Source of the DNA: CAYUNA01 sp047629355 | GTDB taxonomy: Bacteria; Bacteroidota; Bacteroidia; Chitinophagales; Saprospiraceae | Assembly: GCA_047629355.1 (NCBI GenBank) | Contig: JBLHWU010000114.1 | Coordinates: 1 to 20,934, forward strand | Direction: 5' to 3' | DNA length: 20,934 bases | In this document: piece by piece, positions 8,080-15,344 of the stretch | Numbering within the stretch: position 1 is the first letter of the stretch | Layout: each line of letters opens with the position of its first letter | Program-made: the position numbers and the translations under genes | The notes under the pieces: model-generated | What the model was told of the DNA's origin: nothing | Databases searched by the model: none | Seen by the model: only the letters and a program-made list of their open reading frames with translations

Positions 8080-8748
8080 TTACCCTCGTACTTGCTCACC
8101 TTTAGTAACCGAAGAAGTACTCGCTGCTTTATTGTGTTTAAAATCTGATCGCAACATAATATCCCACATTTTCGAACTCACTCCAAATCCAGATTCTGGG
8201 TCTTTGAAATGGTGCTTTAAATGATGCGCTTTTAATTGATTCCAATATTTACCTTCAAAATTAGCATGATGCAATGCATAATGCATCATATCATAACACA
8301 CATATCCAAGTACCAATCCGATAAAAAATGGCGCAACTAATTGAGCACCTAATATGATTTTAAACAGAAAGTAAAAACCAAGTGCTAAAGGAATACTCAT
8401 CGCAGGCGGCATTACCAAACGATTTGAATCATTCGGATAATCATGATGGACACCATGAAAAGTGAAATGTACCCATTCCATAAATTTGCCATGCGGCGTA
8501 AAATGGAAAACGTATCGGTGCATTACATATTCCGTTATCGTCCAAACAAAAAGTCCTACAAGAAACAATCCTGCGCCGTTCGCCAAAGTCACCTCTGGAA
8601 ATAAAACCGACTGATAAATAAAATACGCAATGACTGGTATATAAATTATCAGTGGCAATGACCAATGTACTTTAGTGAACATTTCCAAAAAGTCACTTTT
8701 GAACATCCGCACACTTTCATCCTTGTTTGAAACGTATAACTTTTTCAT
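8080..8748 (-). CDS. FA2H/Scs7-like ceramide fatty-acid 2-hydroxylase (sterol desaturase superfamily)
   Basis: A 222-residue integral-membrane di-iron enzyme expected to add a 2-hydroxyl group to the N-acyl chain of ceramide. The ordered histidine motifs follow eukaryotic FA2H: EYVMHR (73-78, His77), FHF (His82), HFTFHGVHH (94-102), YDMMHYALHH (152-161) and KAHHLKHHF (173-181). Family-specific NRLVMPP (109-115) and SGFGVSSKMWD (186-196) are also present. The last two blocks separate it from carotene hydroxylases and C-5 sterol desaturases. Two hydrophobic hairpins (about 31-72 and 117-150) surround the histidines. The N-terminal cytochrome b5 domain of yeast and animal enzymes is absent, so electrons must come from a separate donor. 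Its neighbours are the desaturase upstream and the PAP2 gene 22 nt downstream. Confidence 0.87.
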   Translation of the reverse strand: MKKLYVSNKDESVRMFKSDFLEMFTKVHWSLPLIIYIPVIAYFIYQSVLFPEVTLANGAGLFLVGLFVWTITEYVMHRYVFHFTPHGKFMEWVHFTFHGVHHDYPNDSNRLVMPPAMSIPLALGFYFLFKIILGAQLVAPFFIGLVLGYVCYDMMHYALHHANFEGKYWNQLKAHHLKHHFKDPESGFGVSSKMWDIMLRSDFKHNKAASTSSVTKGEQVRG

Positions 8749-8780
8749 GATTATTATTTGATGTTGCTATTTCGCTCGGT

Positions 8781-8800
8781 GTGTAGCCTTTAGGCTACGC
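8781..8800. other. Short hairpin between the desaturase and hydroxylase genes
   Basis: GTAGCC (8783-8788) and GGCTAC (8793-8798) pair around a TTTA loop, with an extra G-T and G-C pair outside. No T tract follows on either strand, so it is not an ordinary terminator. It sits in the 101-nt leader before the hydroxylase and could act as an RNA stability or processing element. Confidence 0.35.
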
Positions 8801-8849
8801 TGTACTCGCAGAGTCTTAAGGCTAGAAACCAAACGGGTAGCGACAGCTT

Positions 8850-9797
8850 TTAATTTTTCCGTACCCTTGAGTACAAACTATAATCTTTATCAAAAATAAA
8901 GGTAAACATCAGCTTCGTCCAAGAAGGATGATATTCTAAATTGTCGTAAAATTCAGGTGCGATTCTTTTCAATTCAGGTAACTTATTCCAAGGAATTGAC
9001 GGAAAATCATGGTGTTCATTATGATAACCAATATTCAAAGCCAATTTATTCAATGGACCATAATAGCTATAAGTCTCCTGATTTGCATTCAAGGTATAAT
9101 GCTCTTGAATCCAACGTGCGCCTAATGGGTGCAAGCCCAACGCAAAAATCATGGAGAAAAATAGGTAAAATAATGCATTAAATCCGAAGAAATAATAAAT
9201 CGCAAAATCTGTCGCGATGATGAATGCGATATTTACAAACATCCACGGTTTCCAAGTCGTTATGGCCTTGATACGTTCCGTTCGGAAGATTTGAAAAAAT
9301 GGAAACAATAGCATCCATAAGGCTTTTCTCCACCAAACATTGCCAATCAATTTTGCTTCCCAGTGGGTTGCCAAATCCGTGTCGTTTTCGTAATCGCCGA
9401 GGTGAGAATGGTGTCGCATGTGGTAAGTCGAAAAGCCCATTGCGCCAGGTACGACGTTAGGAATATCAGACAAAATCACGCAAATTCTGTTCAATAATCG
9501 ACTCTTGAAAATCATATTATGCGTTGCGTCGTGAATCACGACATACAAACTATGATTTGGAAATGCCCCGATAACGTAGGCGACAATCAATGCTAACCAC
9601 CAATAGTTTTCAAAGCCTAAACCGCCCAACCAAGCCGCAATTGCCAACTGAACGCCGACAAACCCAGCAAGATAAGCAAAAGTCCACGGGTTGCGACCAA
9701 TCAACTCTGCCACTTCAGGGTGTTTGTCTAAAATCTCTTTACAACGCACTTGGTGTGAGTGCGCGCCTGTCCTAAGGTGAAAATCTTGTGTCTCCAT
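8850..9797 (-). CDS. DEGS1-like sphingolipid delta-4 desaturase (dihydroceramide desaturase)
   Basis: A 315-residue membrane fatty-acid-desaturase-fold enzyme. It has the three histidine boxes HDATH (89-93), HMRHH (126-130) and HNEHH (259-263), almost at the residue numbers of animal dihydroceramide desaturase DEGS1. Resemblance is strongest at GLHPLGARWIQEHY (221-234), ETYSYYGPLNKL (241-252), NIGYHNEHHDFP (255-266) and YDNL with the downstream SxYSR. The N-terminal 40 residues look like the Lipid_DES domain of that family (HxHxxRxxEIL then HPEV). The predicted reaction is insertion of the 4,5-trans double bond into dihydroceramide, using O2 and an electron donor. The myristoylated MGxR start of animal enzymes is lacking. 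A delta-4 hydroxylase (DES2-type) side activity is possible. It sits upstream of the hydroxylase in the minus-strand lipid locus. Confidence 0.88.
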   Translation of the reverse strand: METQDFHLRTGAHSHQVRCKEILDKHPEVAELIGRNPWTFAYLAGFVGVQLAIAAWLGGLGFENYWWLALIVAYVIGAFPNHSLYVVIHDATHNMIFKSRLLNRICVILSDIPNVVPGAMGFSTYHMRHHSHLGDYENDTDLATHWEAKLIGNVWWRKALWMLLFPFFQIFRTERIKAITTWKPWMFVNIAFIIATDFAIYYFFGFNALFYLFFSMIFALGLHPLGARWIQEHYTLNANQETYSYYGPLNKLALNIGYHNEHHDFPSIPWNKLPELKRIAPEFYDNLEYHPSWTKLMFTFIFDKDYSLYSRVRKN

Positions 9798-9957
9798 AAT
9801 CTTATTGAATATTCTCTATTCTAAAAAATGATTGTCTTGTTTATAGTATTTAAAAATCGTTCTTAATTTTTAGAAAAATGCAATTAAGAAACTTTTATGA
9901 ATTGTAATAATGTTTTTTTAACCTAAAAATTAACGGATTAAGCAGTTTGAAATATAC

Positions 9958-10518
9958 TTAATTGTTAAAAAATCGTTCGTGTACTGCTTGTCCAGTACTC
10001 AAATCTTTGCCATACAAATCAACATGTTGCACATCAGGCATCATTCCTGATTCATCTGCATAAACATAAATATTAGACAACTGACATTCTTTTCCATTAA
10101 TTTGCATCGTTGCCGTCCATTGTCCATTTATTTTTTTCAAATTGACTTTTCTCGCCTTATAAGCAATCAGTTTTATCGAAAATTCGTCTTTGTTTTTACC
10201 AGAATTGGCACTATAACCAAACGCGAAAGTTTCTTGTGCCCAAGATAATTCTTCCCGCAATCCATTTCGATTTCCTGTATAACGTTTCCAATAAACATCC
10301 AAAGGTTCTCCGGAATTAACCATTCCATTTTCACTTAAATTCAAATCATAGGCAATTGTATTTGAATTCATGTTCCTTTGTAAATAGAATAATTGCTTTT
10401 TTGTTTTTGAAGGTCGCGGAAAATAATCAGGCCAATTCTCTCTATCTTTCCAATCTTGACCAAAAACCACCGCGGCACTAAACAATATAAAGCCCATTGT
10501 CAAAAAAAATCTGCTCAT
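9958..10518 (-). CDS. Exported DUF4833-like protein of unknown function
   Basis: A 186-residue protein with a clear signal peptide (hydrophobic 5-19, probable cleavage after VFG at 20), so periplasmic or outer-membrane associated. The mature part is a single compact domain rich in predicted beta strands. Recognisable blocks are FPRPSKTKKQLFYLQRNMNSN (about 34-54), PLDVYWKRY (73-81), ETFAFGY (about 96-102) and HVDLYGKDLSTG (about 166-177). These resemble DUF4833, which I recall only as an uncharacterised domain, and I see no catalytic signature. It lies 55 nt after the CDP-alcohol phosphatidyltransferase and 160 nt before the desaturase on the same strand, which suggests a link to lipid head-group handling or lipid transfer. 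That function is inferred from position only. Confidence 0.72.
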   Translation of the reverse strand: MSRFFLTMGFILFSAAVVFGQDWKDRENWPDYFPRPSKTKKQLFYLQRNMNSNTIAYDLNLSENGMVNSGEPLDVYWKRYTGNRNGLREELSWAQETFAFGYSANSGKNKDEFSIKLIAYKARKVNLKKINGQWTATMQINGKECQLSNIYVYADESGMMPDVQHVDLYGKDLSTGQAVHERFFNN

Positions 10519-10533
10519 GTCTTTTATGTTACA

Positions 10534-10574
10534 AGACAGAAGTCAAACCATTTTGTTGCCAAAGGTTTGATGCC
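10534..10574. repeat. Dispersed repeat, copy C
   Basis: The stretch from AGACAGAAGTCAAACCATTT to GGTTTGATGCC is an imperfect copy of the repeat at 15085-15128, with conserved AGAAGTCA-A-CC, TTTG-TG and AGGT spacing. It fills the short gap between the CDP-alcohol phosphatidyltransferase and the DUF4833-like gene. Confidence 0.45.
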
Positions 10575-11308
10575 TATTGAACAATCTCTTCCTTTTGACT
10601 TTTGACTTCTTGTCTTTCCTTTTCTTCCAATAATTTTTTACTGTGGCGAAGTCTTTTTATCGCCGTTTGATTTGCCAAAATGGCCAATACAAACAATGGC
10701 AATGTAAAAATGGTTATCGTTTCAAATAAAGAAATTGGTAGCCAATCGACAGTTATTTTAAAATCACCACCCACTGTGTTTGAAAAAATACCACATAGTA
10801 CTGCCGATACCCCAATTATAACTACGCGTTCTGGTCGCTGCATAATGCCTACCGACGCATCAACGCCCAATCCTTCCGCCCGCGCTCGTGTATAGCTCAC
10901 CATTACCGACCCAATCATCGCCACAAATGCTGCTAAGGAACTCAAAAAATAATCATGCGACACCAAGTAAAAACAGATGCCTAAAAACATAATCATCTCG
11001 CTATATCTATCCAGCACCGAGTCGTATAATGCACCAAAGTCCGTACTCATATTCCCGACTCTCGCTAAACGGCCATCAATCATATCGAACAAGCCGGCTA
11101 ATAAAATCACCGCACCCGCATACCCAATATAAGAGTGGTCTGTACGCGAACCATTTTCCGCACCGTAGACAAAAATACCCATGGCCGCAAAGTTGATAAC
11201 CAACCCGATTGTAGTGATGGTATTCGGCTTCACCTTTGCCCGCACCAAGGCCTCGATGAAAGGATTGATGACTTTGTAAACTAAGGGTTGACCGTATTTT
11301 TTAAGCAT
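10574..11308 (-). CDS. CDP-alcohol phosphatidyltransferase (candidate phosphatidylinositol/PIP synthase)
   Basis: A 244-residue membrane enzyme that swaps CMP of a CDP-alcohol (usually CDP-diacylglycerol) for a second alcohol. The complete family signature D-x2-DG-x2-AR-x8-G-x3-D-x3-D is present as DMIDGRLAR (75-83), G92, D96 and D100, followed by several hydrophobic spans and a charged, Lys/Glu-rich cytosolic tail. I chose the ATG at 11308 (MLKKYGQPLVYK). The frame stays open to an ATG at 11377, but a Bacteroidota -7 box covers that codon, and the extra residues are polar and unlike the family. The gene heads the minus-strand lipid locus. A likely role is to make the phospholipid donor used by the Aur1-like enzyme. 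The accepted alcohol (inositol phosphate, glycerol phosphate, serine or other) cannot be read from the sequence. Confidence 0.85.
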   Translation of the reverse strand: MLKKYGQPLVYKVINPFIEALVRAKVKPNTITTIGLVINFAAMGIFVYGAENGSRTDHSYIGYAGAVILLAGLFDMIDGRLARVGNMSTDFGALYDSVLDRYSEMIMFLGICFYLVSHDYFLSSLAAFVAMIGSVMVSYTRARAEGLGVDASVGIMQRPERVVIIGVSAVLCGIFSNTVGGDFKITVDWLPISLFETITIFTLPLFVLAILANQTAIKRLRHSKKLLEEKERQEVKSQKEEIVQ

Positions 11309-11374
11309 GATTTGTCTTGAGTGTTCTGTTTTGCCAAGTCCTCGGTGCATGTAAATCACGTCAGGACAAGGTCG

Positions 11375-11382
11375 CAAAAATA
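11375..11382 (-). promoter_or_regulatory. Bacteroidota -7 box for the CDP-alcohol phosphatidyltransferase / lipid locus
   Basis: The minus strand reads TATTTTTG followed by C, matching TAnnTTTG. No TTG element is found at the expected distance, so the match is partial. Transcription would start near 11368, giving a leader of about 60 nt to the ATG at 11308. Confidence 0.45.
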
Positions 11383-11420
11383 CGAAATTTGTTGGTACTT
11401 TCTTAGTCTCTTAGAAAGTT

Positions 11421-11556
11421 GGTCTTTAGTCTTTAGATAGCTTTAACGGTATTGAAGAAGTCTTGACTTTGTTTTTACAAATAGTCAAATTTAATCGCTC
11501 TTTCGAACGCATCCTTTTCCAAGGGGCACTTATCAAAGATTAACCTACTAAAGACC
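11421..11556. repeat. Spaced inverted repeat in an intergenic region
   Basis: GGTCTTTAGT at 11421-11430 is exactly inverted at 11547-11556 (ACTAAAGACC), 116 nt apart. A direct TCTTTAG doublet overlaps the left arm. It lies downstream of the DUF5686 gene. No function is visible; it could belong to the family of short dispersed repeats in this genome. Confidence 0.3.
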
Positions 11557-11558
11557 GT

Positions 11559-14132
11559 TTAAAACTTCACACTCACTTTCACCCGCACACCTAGTCCTCT
11601 TACACCAAACAATTCTGGTACATCTGGATTATCCAAATAATTCAAACGCTGTACAAAATCGACGCGCCCAAATTTGAAAATATTATACAAACCAGCACTC
11701 GCTTCCATATACGGTTTTTGGTCCAGCAAATAAGTAATCGGCTCTCCCGTATCTTCCTTTTGAATAAATTGAATCAACTCTGGATTTTTATTTGGATTGT
11801 TTTTATCATCCAAACCACCATAAATTGCTTTGAAACTGATGACTTCCCGCAATTTCAATCGCTTAATCAATGGAATTTTATTCAAAAAGAAGCCTTCAAA
11901 GAAATGCTCCATAATCACCGATGCCCACTTATCATTCGCAAATTCCATGAAATTCATCATGTTGTATGCGCCCGTTCGATAAATGTAAGATTGATTTGCT
12001 CGTGGAAATTTCAAGAAGAAATACGGTAATTTATCTGCAAAAATTCGCCCTGCTTCCGCTTCAATTCTCATATTTCCAAAAATGGATAAATAGAATCTTT
12101 TAAACGCATGCAACTGCACTTTTTGATAAGAATAATCGCCACCTAATCCATCAATTCCAAAAGCGTAATTCAGCGTGATGACTGGATATTTATTGAAAAT
12201 CGGCGTTCGATAATTTCGACCTTGAATAAATTGTTCGTTAGGCGCAAATCGAATCTCTCCGTTGAATTCACTACTATATAAATATTTTTGAGGCGCAACG
12301 TCTTCTAACGTTTTGAAATTCAAGCTTCCCAATGCTTCTTGTCTAATATGGTCGAAGCCAGCTTTAAAAGACAGATTATTTTTAAATTCTAATCCATATT
12401 CCACGCTATATCTATCCAAAAACAACATTCGGTCATTTACTCCCCGCTTGAACGATAGCAAGAAATTATCCTCCTGTACAAATCGTAATTGCGACCCTAC
12501 AAACTTCGTATCGTGCTGGTAGGACAATCGAATATAATGATGCGGATTACTCCTAAAATCTTCCTGAAACGAATACCTCAACGCCCCCGCATATTTCCAT
12601 CGTTCATCTTCAAACCCATACGCCCCGTAACCTTCCAGTTGTAGTTTTTTATTAAAATTCAAATTGGTCTGTCCACCAAATCGCAAGCGCAAGCCTTCTA
12701 CTGGATTAAAGCTATAAAACGCCGCAATCGGTCCAATATCAACAGGACCAACTGGCTGATAACCAGAAAAAAGCAAAGCCAAAACGTTGGTAATTCGCTT
12801 AAAAGCAGGCACTTTTTGAAGCGTATCAATCATTTGATAAACGCCGAGTTCTTTGTCAGATAGTTCTTCCAAGCGCGCTTCACTCCAGAATTCATCACTT
12901 CTTTTAAAGACATCTTTGGAATCAACGACTTTTTCTGAGCCATCATATCTGTCGTTATTGCGCTTGACATTCGCCAAGTGATTTTCGTATAAAACCGACC
13001 GATTGGCAATCATTCCCAGTCCTTTTCCCGTTTTTAATGGAGAAAAATCAACCGTTATCACATCTTTCTCTAAAATCCAAACATCTCCTTCTTGTCTGAA
13101 TTCTTGCGTCATTTGCAAGTCATTGACAAAATTTAAATTGATGCCTTTTGGTACAGTCAAATCTGCTCGAACAACCGCATAAGTTGAATCGTTCTTAACA
13201 TATAAACTTCCGTTGAAAACAGGTTCAGTATTATTTTTCTTAGTCGTAAAATCTAATCGAATGACATCGTGCCCATTCATTTCCATGGTATCAATAATGT
13301 AATATCGGTAAGCAGCCTTCGCAATTGCTCCTGCTAAAGGACTTGGAAAAGGTTTGTCAAAGACTAAGATTTGATTTTCATAAATATCAATATCTCGATA
13401 TAAGACATCCGTTATTACATTAAAAGCGTCATCACTTACCAGGCCTTCAATATTGGTAATTTTAATTCCTTCTCGAAATTCTTTTTCTGCCGCTGGGTTT
13501 TTTCGATAATAAACTTTGGACGCTGCTTCTCGGATATAAATAGGTAAGGCTGTTTTTCCTGTAAAATCTGAAGTGTCCGCGTAATCAAAAATAAACCTAA
13601 AAGGCTTAAATGCTTTTCTATTTCTAAATTTTTTGGAAATATTATTTAAATCAAACTGCACCTTTTCATACTTATCGTATTCGAAATAATCATACTTTTT
13701 AGGACGATTATTGGGTGCGGCATCAATTACTTTTTCAAATAGTTGTACTGCGGGGCCATCTCCATCATAATCTATTTCCTTCGCGGTTACTATTGCCGTT
13801 ACTGTCTCATTCACTGTTTCTGCTAACGCAAAATTCACCCGCTGATTCTTATCATCTGGATTAATTATGATGAATTGGTCTTCATAACCCAAATAAGATG
13901 CTCCCAAAGTTTCTGTTCCCCATTCTGTCGTTAATTCATATTTTCCGTCCAAATCCGTGTCCGTTCCAATGTTAGTGTCTTTAAAAAAGATGCTAACAAA
14001 TGCCAACGGTTCATTCGTCGCGGCATCCACTACTGTCCCCTTCACTGTTATCTTCTTCTGCCCAAAAGCAGTCGAACCAACCAGTAAAAAAGCAAATAAA
14101 AATAGGAATTGGGTTTTATTTAAAAAAGTCAT
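11559..14132 (-). CDS. Outer-membrane protein with carboxypeptidase-regulatory-like domain and DUF5686 beta-barrel
   Basis: An 857-residue exported protein. The signal peptide spans residues 1-24 (cleavage near AFG-Q). A carboxypeptidase-regulatory-like beta sandwich follows (about 27-110; VKGTVVDAATNEPLAFVSI), the domain that also begins SusC-type transporters. The rest, about 130-857, matches DUF5686, a Bacteroidota-specific family with a soluble middle part and a C-terminal outer-membrane barrel. The chain ends in alternating hydrophobic residues with a terminal Phe (VRVKVSVKF), the usual barrel-insertion signature. There is no TonB plug domain, so it is not a classical TonB receptor. Function is unknown; transport or surface-anchoring roles are guesses. 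Good promoter candidates lie at 14299-14328 and 14230-14261. Confidence 0.85.
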   Translation of the reverse strand: MTFLNKTQFLFLFAFLLVGSTAFGQKKITVKGTVVDAATNEPLAFVSIFFKDTNIGTDTDLDGKYELTTEWGTETLGASYLGYEDQFIIINPDDKNQRVNFALAETVNETVTAIVTAKEIDYDGDGPAVQLFEKVIDAAPNNRPKKYDYFEYDKYEKVQFDLNNISKKFRNRKAFKPFRFIFDYADTSDFTGKTALPIYIREAASKVYYRKNPAAEKEFREGIKITNIEGLVSDDAFNVITDVLYRDIDIYENQILVFDKPFPSPLAGAIAKAAYRYYIIDTMEMNGHDVIRLDFTTKKNNTEPVFNGSLYVKNDSTYAVVRADLTVPKGINLNFVNDLQMTQEFRQEGDVWILEKDVITVDFSPLKTGKGLGMIANRSVLYENHLANVKRNNDRYDGSEKVVDSKDVFKRSDEFWSEARLEELSDKELGVYQMIDTLQKVPAFKRITNVLALLFSGYQPVGPVDIGPIAAFYSFNPVEGLRLRFGGQTNLNFNKKLQLEGYGAYGFEDERWKYAGALRYSFQEDFRSNPHHYIRLSYQHDTKFVGSQLRFVQEDNFLLSFKRGVNDRMLFLDRYSVEYGLEFKNNLSFKAGFDHIRQEALGSLNFKTLEDVAPQKYLYSSEFNGEIRFAPNEQFIQGRNYRTPIFNKYPVITLNYAFGIDGLGGDYSYQKVQLHAFKRFYLSIFGNMRIEAEAGRIFADKLPYFFLKFPRANQSYIYRTGAYNMMNFMEFANDKWASVIMEHFFEGFFLNKIPLIKRLKLREVISFKAIYGGLDDKNNPNKNPELIQFIQKEDTGEPITYLLDQKPYMEASAGLYNIFKFGRVDFVQRLNYLDNPDVPELFGVRGLGVRVKVSVKF

Positions 14133-14229
14133 AATTTGTTTTTACAAAAGCGTATATGTGTAGAATTCAACTGAAAATAAATGAATTGAATTAAATGACA
14201 AAAGAAAATTCAATTTGTCCTTTCAAATA

Positions 14230-14261
14230 CAAATCTAAACCTTGATAGTTTTATCATCAAA
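14230..14261 (-). promoter_or_regulatory. Candidate Bacteroidota promoter for the DUF5686 gene (proximal)
   Basis: The minus strand reads TTTG (14258-14261), 20 nt, TAGATTTG (14230-14237). Both boxes and the spacing fit the TTTG-N19-TAnnTTTG consensus. The leader to the ATG at 14132 would be about 95 nt. Confidence 0.5.
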
Positions 14262-14298
14262 GCCCTTTTCGACATTTTTTTAAATAGAAAATAATGCG

Positions 14299-14328
14299 CA
14301 AAAGTACAACGGAATTTTAAAATTCAAA
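14299..14328 (-). promoter_or_regulatory. Candidate Bacteroidota promoter for the DUF5686 gene (distal)
   Basis: The minus strand reads TTTG (14325-14328), 18 nt, TACTTTTG followed by C (14299-14306). This is the better -7 box of the two. The leader would be about 160 nt. Tandem promoters are possible. Confidence 0.55.
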
Positions 14329-14571
14329 TTTTCGACTTAAATTTGAGTCGTTAGTAGTTATTTTCAAAAAAATATCGTTGATTTTCGTATTTAAAACAAC
14401 TGCTTTCAAGCGAATGCACAACACCATTAATTTTATACAGTGTTTATGCATCTACCCCCTAAAGTGAATTGCGTTTTTATTCAAAAAAAAATACGCGAAA
14501 CTTTTTTTCCATTCATCAGAGATTTTAGCAGTTGTTTTTTCATAAATTGGCTGCCACAAAACAACAATTTT
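14329..14571. other. AT-rich intergenic stretch, nothing further recognised
   Basis: The gap between the DUF5686 promoters and the broken exported-protein gene. Frames here are short and rich in Phe and Lys; none has a credible start or family match. I see no strong hairpin and no RNA gene. Confidence 0.5.
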
Positions 14572-15083
14572 ATGCAAAGAATTATCCTCCTTTTCACACT
14601 ATTGATTTGCGCAAACATCGCCCACTCTCAAACGCAAGTCGCAGCTGGTCCTGATTAACAACTTATTAATCAGCAAATTTAGTCTCCATTTGTAACCGCT
14701 TATAATAATTTGGATGCTGCTGCTTTCATACTAATGATGTCATTCGTGTTATCTGCGACCGCCAGGAAATGATGTCTGGTGCAGAATATGCACGCGCGAT
14801 GGAATTGAATGCCAACTGGAACAAAGAAAATGAGGTGACGCGTAAAATTGAGTTTTCTTTTATTGAACGAATTGCCAAAGATGATACCGCTTTTGAAGTT
14901 GGCTATTATAAAGTAACCAATGTCTGTAGTGGATAAACGCGTACCTTTTACGGTATATTCACTATTGTGATGAAAAAGAAAAATGGTGTTTGGGAGATAT
15001 TGATGGATTCTGATATTCCTAATAAAAATACGGTAGGGGAGTCGGGTTTTCAGTCGCGGGTTCCGTTGAAGAAGACAAATTAA
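14572..15083 (+). pseudogene. Decayed exported SnoaL/DUF4440-like (NTF2 fold) protein
   Basis: A signal peptide starts at 14572 (MQRIILLFTLLICANIAHSQ) and is cut by TAA at 14656. The same frame then continues as QLINQQI, TAG at 14680, SPFVTAYNNLDAAAFI. A frameshift near 14730-14742 moves the coding sense to another frame: TNDVIRVICDRQEMMSGAEYA and so on. TAA at 14934 interrupts it after NVCSG. The rest runs to TAA at 15081 and contains FYGIFTIVMKKKNGVWEI and LMDSD, typical of DUF4440 proteins. Three nonsense codons and one frameshift make this a pseudogene. The ordered, still readable protein pieces show decay was fairly recent. DUF4440 domains are small alpha+beta cones often of unknown role. 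A hairpin terminator follows at 15190-15219. Confidence 0.75.
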
Positions 15084-15084
15084 A

Positions 15085-15128
15085 AGAGGTCAGAAGTCAG
15101 ACCGCTTTGCTGTCAGAGGTCAGACGCC
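15085..15128. repeat. Dispersed repeat, copy A
   Basis: The stretch begins AGAGGTCAGAAGTCAGACC and continues GCTTTGCTGTCAGAGGTCAG. It contains internal GTCAGA direct repeats. Related copies lie at 15911-15950 and 10534-10574. Confidence 0.5.
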
Positions 15129-15189
15129 TTCTAGTTAAAATATAATTTCTGATAATGAAATGGTTTGATTTTTCGCTTCTAAAAAGATT

Positions 15190-15224
15190 AAAAGCCGCTA
15201 CGACTTCGTAACGGCTTTTCCTTT
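15190..15224. terminator. Strong hairpin terminator
   Basis: AAAAGCCGCTACG (15190-15202) pairs with CGTAACGGCTTTT (15207-15219) around an ACTT loop, with one C-A mismatch. T-rich sequence follows on the plus strand, and an A-rich flank also lies on the other side, so it may end both the pseudogene transcript and the minus-strand exbD transcript. Confidence 0.75.
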
Positions 15225-15344
15225 TCGACAGCCTGACGTTTTAAAAATTGACAGCTAATAAAAAGCGGTGTTTTTCATAAATTTATTATCACTTGCACGG
15301 TTGAAAGATAAAATTGTCAATTTAAAAAAGGGTTGTCAAAAAAG

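Noticed and set aside
8080..8748. Beta-carotene hydroxylase or sterol C-5 desaturase
   Set aside because: The superfamily fits, but the NRLVMPP and SGFGVSSKMWD blocks and the histidine order are those of FA2H/Scs7, and no carotenoid genes are nearby.
14440..14571. Coding start at 14440 in frame with the signal peptide
   Set aside because: The upstream residues are Phe/Lys-rich without family resemblance; the signal peptide begins cleanly at 14572.
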